Assembly (NCBI RefSeq): GCF_000379825.1 | Contig: NZ_KB903819.1 | Location: 1-64,000 of the forward strand | Direction of reading: 5' to 3' | Source of the DNA: Longispora albida DSM 44784 | Lineage (GTDB): Bacteria; Actinomycetota; Actinomycetes; Mycobacteriales; Micromonosporaceae | Length of the DNA stretch: 64,000 nt | Shown: one piece after another, positions 61,265-64,000 of the stretch | How the letters are laid out: each line of letters begins with the position of its first letter | Position numbering within the stretch: position 1 is the stretch's first letter | Program-made: the position numbers and the translations under genes | The notes under the pieces: model-generated | Database searches by the model: none | What the model was told of the DNA's origin: nothing | Seen by the model: only the letters and a program-made list of their open reading frames with translations

Positions 61265-61976
61265 TCAGCTGCCGGCGCTGCCGGAGGACTTCGACCGGGT
61301 ACTCGGCATCGTGGCCCACCCCGACGACCTGGAGTACGGCGCGGCCGGCGCCATCGCGCGCTGGACGGCACAGGGCAGGTGGGCCGGATACGTGATGGTC
61401 ACGCGGGGCGAGGCCGGCATCCAGGACCTCGAACCGGGCCGGTGCGGGCCGCTGCGCGCCGAGGAGCAGATCGCTGCCGCCCGGCTCGTCGGGGTGGACA
61501 CTGTGGACTTCCTCGACCATCCGGACGGCATGATCGAGTACGGCACGGCGCTCCGCAGGGACATCACGGCCGCGATCCGCCGGCACCAGCCCGACATCCT
61601 GATCACCCTGAACAACCGGGCGACGTGGGGGCCCGGCGGGCCCCGGAACTCGCCGGACCACCGCGCCGTGGGCGAGGCGGTGCTGGACGCGGCCGGGGAC
61701 GCCGGTAACCAGTGGATCTTCCCGGAGGCCGGGCCCGCCTGGAACGGCGTGCGGGCCGTCCTGATCGCCGGCTCCCCGGAGCCGACCCACGCTGTGGACA
61801 TCAGCGGCACCCTGGACGCCTCGATCGCCTCGCTCCGCGCCCACGGCGCCTACCTGGACGGCCTCGGTGAGCACCCAATGGCCGATGCGGAAGCGTTCCT
61901 GTCCATGATGGCCGGGCAGGCCGCCGGGCGCTTCGGCGGCGTACCGGCGACCCTTTTCGAGCGCGTCCCCTGCTGA
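61257..61976 (+). CDS. PIG-L family zinc deacetylase
   Basis: The 239-residue protein has the zinc motif AHPDDLEYGAAG and the distal His in NSPDHRAVGEAV. DHPDGMIEYG and ILITLNN also fit. Members deacetylate N-acetylglucosamine conjugates (mycothiol biosynthesis, GPI) or antibiotic intermediates. The residues around the active site are of the generic LmbE type, so it is not assigned to MshB or Mca. ATG 61257 lies within the TetR end, so the genes are coupled. Confidence 0.85.
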   Translation: MSDQLPALPEDFDRVLGIVAHPDDLEYGAAGAIARWTAQGRWAGYVMVTRGEAGIQDLEPGRCGPLRAEEQIAAARLVGVDTVDFLDHPDGMIEYGTALRRDITAAIRRHQPDILITLNNRATWGPGGPRNSPDHRAVGEAVLDAAGDAGNQWIFPEAGPAWNGVRAVLIAGSPEPTHAVDISGTLDASIASLRAHGAYLDGLGEHPMADAEAFLSMMAGQAAGRFGGVPATLFERVPC

Positions 61977-61980
61977 GGGC

Positions 61981-62012
61981 GGTGGCGGGCCGGGAGTGCC
62001 CGGCCCGCCACC
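61981..62012. terminator. strong GC hairpin between convergent genes
   Basis: Perfect 14-base arms (61981-61994, 61999-62012) with a four-base loop lie between the PIG-L gene and the convergent sigma-factor partner gene. Confidence 0.7.
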
Positions 62013-62023
62013 AGCGGTCTGCG

Positions 62024-63055
62024 TCAGCTGTACGGACGGAACGTGAGCTGCCGGAAGACAGCCGTCGCGACGTTTTCCGGCTTGTGCTTCAGGTCGATCG
62101 CCACGGTGTAGCCCGACACGTCGTACACGTTCAGCCAGCTGGCCGACGCGCCAGGATCGGCACCGGTGGCGGCCCTGAAACCGTCCACTGTGGTGTTCGC
62201 CTTCTCGGCGTGCACGGGCAGGTAGGGCATGATCGAGATCCGGATCAGCTGCGTGCTGGGCGCCGGTGGATCGACCACAGCGACACTCGGGCCGTACTCC
62301 ACACTCACCGACCACGGTGTGAACGAGCTGCCCTGGGACGGGGAGTCCGGTGTGCGGCGCACCATGATCTCGCGGAGCGGCATACCGTCCATCGCGGCAG
62401 GCACATTCGCCGGGAGGTCAAGCCGCTGACCGGGGCCGAACTGCATCGCGCCGGCGATCCGGAGCGCCATCTCCTTGCCCTGCGCTTCCGAGCCGGCGAA
62501 CTCCCTGTCCACGGAGACGCCCGCCCACGCGTCCGGCCCGAGCTGCCAGTAGAGGGAAACGGTCTGGCTGCCCATGTCCAGCCACATCGCGGTGCGGTGG
62601 TTCACGTCCGGTGCCGGTGTGGTCGCGCCGGGCGGCTTCCGGAACTTCGCGTGCATCCGGAACGTGACCTTGTCGGCCAGCAGCATGTACACGACGTCGG
62701 TACTTCTCGTCGCGCGGTAGCTGCTGAGCCCGGGAGGCAGCCAGCCCCAGCCGGCGTACCGGACCAGCGGGTCGAGCCGCTCCGGCACCTGCATGCTGCC
62801 GTCCGCAGCCACGACGCCCGGCGTCGCGCCAGCCCCCTGGCCCGCGCCCGGTACCGCGGCGGAGGGCAGGCCGCCGCTCTGGGTGATCAGGGCGCCAGCG
62901 GTGAACACCGCCAGGACGGCCAGCCCGGCCGTTCCGGAAGCCACCACCCTCCGCCGCCGGACCGTACGCTGGCCGTCGCGCATGGCCAGCCCCACGTCCA
63001 CTCGGGACGGCGGCAGCTCGCCGTCCACATCGCCGAACAGTTCCCGTGTATCCAT
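62024..63055 (-). CDS. single-pass membrane partner of the ECF sigma factor (probable anti-sigma/sensor)
   Basis: The 343-residue protein has a cytosolic N-terminus of about 36 residues (MDTRELFGDVDGELPPSRVD). A basic stretch RTVRRRRVV and one membrane helix (ASGTAGLAVLAVFTAGALI) follow, then a large extracytoplasmic domain of unknown fold. It starts one base after the sigma-factor stop, the usual position for a cognate anti-sigma factor in the SigE-type family. No zinc-finger HxxxCxxC is present, so the mode of sigma binding is unclear. Confidence 0.72.
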   Translation of the reverse strand: MDTRELFGDVDGELPPSRVDVGLAMRDGQRTVRRRRVVASGTAGLAVLAVFTAGALITQSGGLPSAAVPGAGQGAGATPGVVAADGSMQVPERLDPLVRYAGWGWLPPGLSSYRATRSTDVVYMLLADKVTFRMHAKFRKPPGATTPAPDVNHRTAMWLDMGSQTVSLYWQLGPDAWAGVSVDREFAGSEAQGKEMALRIAGAMQFGPGQRLDLPANVPAAMDGMPLREIMVRRTPDSPSQGSSFTPWSVSVEYGPSVAVVDPPAPSTQLIRISIMPYLPVHAEKANTTVDGFRAATGADPGASASWLNVYDVSGYTVAIDLKHKPENVATAVFRQLTFRPYS

Positions 63056-63056
63056 C

Positions 63057-63542
63057 TCAGCTCTCCCGCACGATCAGGTTCCGGCGCAGGGCCTCCAGGC
63101 CCCGGGCGGTCTGGCTCTTCACGGTTCCCTCCGAGCAGCGCAGTGCCTCGGCGGTGTCCGTGACGGACAGGTCCAGGTAGAACCGGAGCACGAGGGTGGC
63201 ACGCTGCCGGTCCGGCAGGTCGCGCAGCGCGGCGCGTACCTCCAGCCCGGTCTCGTGGTCCGCCGTCTCGGCCGGCCGGTCCACCGGCTCGGCCGTCAGG
63301 TGCACCCGGGAGCCCCAGCCCGTCCGCTTCTCACCGAGGAACACCCGGAGCAGCATCGTCCGGACGTACCCGTCGAGGTTGTCCGCCTTGGCCGCCTTGC
63401 GCCAGTGGACGTACAACCTCGTGATGGTCACCTGGACCAGGTCGTCAGCCCGATGCCAGTCCTGGCAGAGCAGGTAGGCCACCCGCCGTAACCAGGGCAG
63501 GCGGAGCTGCACGTAGTCCTCGTAGGCTTGCTCGTGTCGCAC
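63057..63542 (-). CDS. SigE-family ECF sigma factor
   Basis: The 161-residue protein has region 2 (YEDYVQLRLPWLRRVAYLLC, ADDLVQVTITRLYVHW) and region 4 (LRDLPDRQRATLVLRFYLDL, then SVTDTAEALRCSEGTVKSQ). This is the size and pattern of the actinobacterial SigE-type group. GTG 63542 is preceded by AAGGAA. It is cotranscribed with the membrane partner. The promoter it recognises is not known. Confidence 0.9.
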   Translation of the reverse strand: MRHEQAYEDYVQLRLPWLRRVAYLLCQDWHRADDLVQVTITRLYVHWRKAAKADNLDGYVRTMLLRVFLGEKRTGWGSRVHLTAEPVDRPAETADHETGLEVRAALRDLPDRQRATLVLRFYLDLSVTDTAEALRCSEGTVKSQTARGLEALRRNLIVRES

Positions 63543-63692
63543 CGGCTTCCTTTCCGCTGTCCTCGCCCTCCTGATGGCGCCGGAGCCGTGGCGGGTTGCA
63601 CGGCACGGACAGGAATCCGCGAAAGCGCCCGGGCCGGGGGCGCACGGCTTATCCTGAGGGGTGGACCCCTCATCACAGCCGGGGTGGTAGCC

Positions 63693-64000
63693 ATGCGAAT
63701 TCTCAGGGGCACGGTTCTGGCTGGGCTGGCGAGCGCCGCCGCCTGGCTGCTGGTGATGTTCTTCGGGTACGCGGCCAGCGGTCGCCCGATCGCTGAGGTG
63801 TTCACGCCGATCGCGAAGACGTTCCGCGACTCGGTGGCACTCGACGGGCGGGCCAGCGCCTCCACCGTCCTGATCGCCCTCGCCGTGGTCGTGGTGATCG
63901 CGCTGCTGTTCAGCGCGGCGCTGGAGGTCTTCGCCTCGAACCGGACCCCGGGCAGCGCGCCCTGGCTGGTCCTGGGCGGCGCGATCTTCGGCGGGGTGTT
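63693..64000 (+). CDS. membrane protein, 3' end outside window
   Basis: The open frame from ATG 63693 to the window end gives 102 residues. There is an N-terminal helix (VLAGLASAAAWLLVMFFGYA), a polar loop (RPIAEVFTPIAKTFRDSVAL), a second helix (STVLIALAVVVVIALLFSAAL) and a third beginning at the edge. GGGGTGG lies upstream. It is a multi-pass membrane protein of unknown function, divergent from the sigma-factor operon. Confidence 0.6.
   Translation, partial: MRILRGTVLAGLASAAAWLLVMFFGYAASGRPIAEVFTPIAKTFRDSVALDGRASASTVLIALAVVVVIALLFSAALEVFASNRTPGSAPWLVLGGAIFGGV

Noticed and set aside
1-64000. tRNA, rRNA, CRISPR array, phage or plasmid origin
   Set aside because: No cloverleaf, rRNA core sequence, spaced short repeat array or integrase/replication gene was seen on reading both strands.

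Overview
The window is very GC-rich, with nearly every third codon position G or C. Genes start with ATG or GTG, many behind leaderless promoters, and the gene content is actinomycete: SARP/AfsR regulators, a Spo0M homologue, a SigE-type ECF sigma factor, a mycothiol-dependent isomerase relative, DUF2630, and a Sco-ECuC-DtpA copper/peroxidase operon as in Streptomyces lividans. It is chromosomal DNA from a filamentous or spore-forming actinobacterium. The genus cannot be fixed from this sequence. I saw no rRNA, tRNA or CRISPR array.

Layout. 0-5 kb: the end of a secreted beta-repeat protein, a secreted protein with a triplicated module, a three-gene MNIO (DUF692) operon with a Cys/Gly-rich membrane-protein partner, and a secreted S1 protease. 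5-17 kb: a GH42 beta-galactosidase/GH63-like pair, an AfsR-type regulator, a disulfide oxidoreductase, a ROK repressor and a DUF4037 protein. 17-30 kb: Spo0M, a methyltransferase, the sco-ecuC-dtpA operon, dtd, MFS and DMT exporters, a LuxR regulator, LysR and TetR regulators and an esterase. 31-38.7 kb: an accessory stretch with less extreme codon bias, holding a LysR regulator, an M64 metallopeptidase, an RCK channel-like protein, a decayed IS5-family transposase, a broken gene and a large XRE-NB-ARC-TPR regulator.

38.8-52.5 kb holds the most interesting locus, a compact minus-strand biosynthetic cluster. In transcription order it runs: small secreted peptide, heme-oxygenase-like diiron enzyme, 2OG-Fe amino-acid hydroxylase, a DapF homologue in which both catalytic cysteines are serine, a capreomycidine-synthase-like PLP enzyme, a single-module C-A-T NRPS, a thioesterase, an MFS exporter, a mARC/YcbX-like MOSC protein and a substrate-binding protein with no signal peptide. 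Two perfect hairpins of 14 and 19 bp split the cluster into three blocks. A plus-strand ATP-grasp ligase with a second small secreted peptide lies beside it. The logic suggests an oxidised, cyclised or isomerised non-proteinogenic amino acid that is loaded on the NRPS, released by the thioesterase and exported. The product is unknown.

52.5-64 kb: mostly housekeeping and small regulator/enzyme pairs. These include SRPBCC/TetR with a tandem palindromic operator, a TetR-DUF2630 in-frame fusion, a divergent RpiA, an AI-2E transporter, an AraC regulator, GPP34, a flavin monooxygenase divergent from a TetR, a PIG-L deacetylase, an ECF sigma factor with its membrane partner, and a membrane protein cut by the window end.
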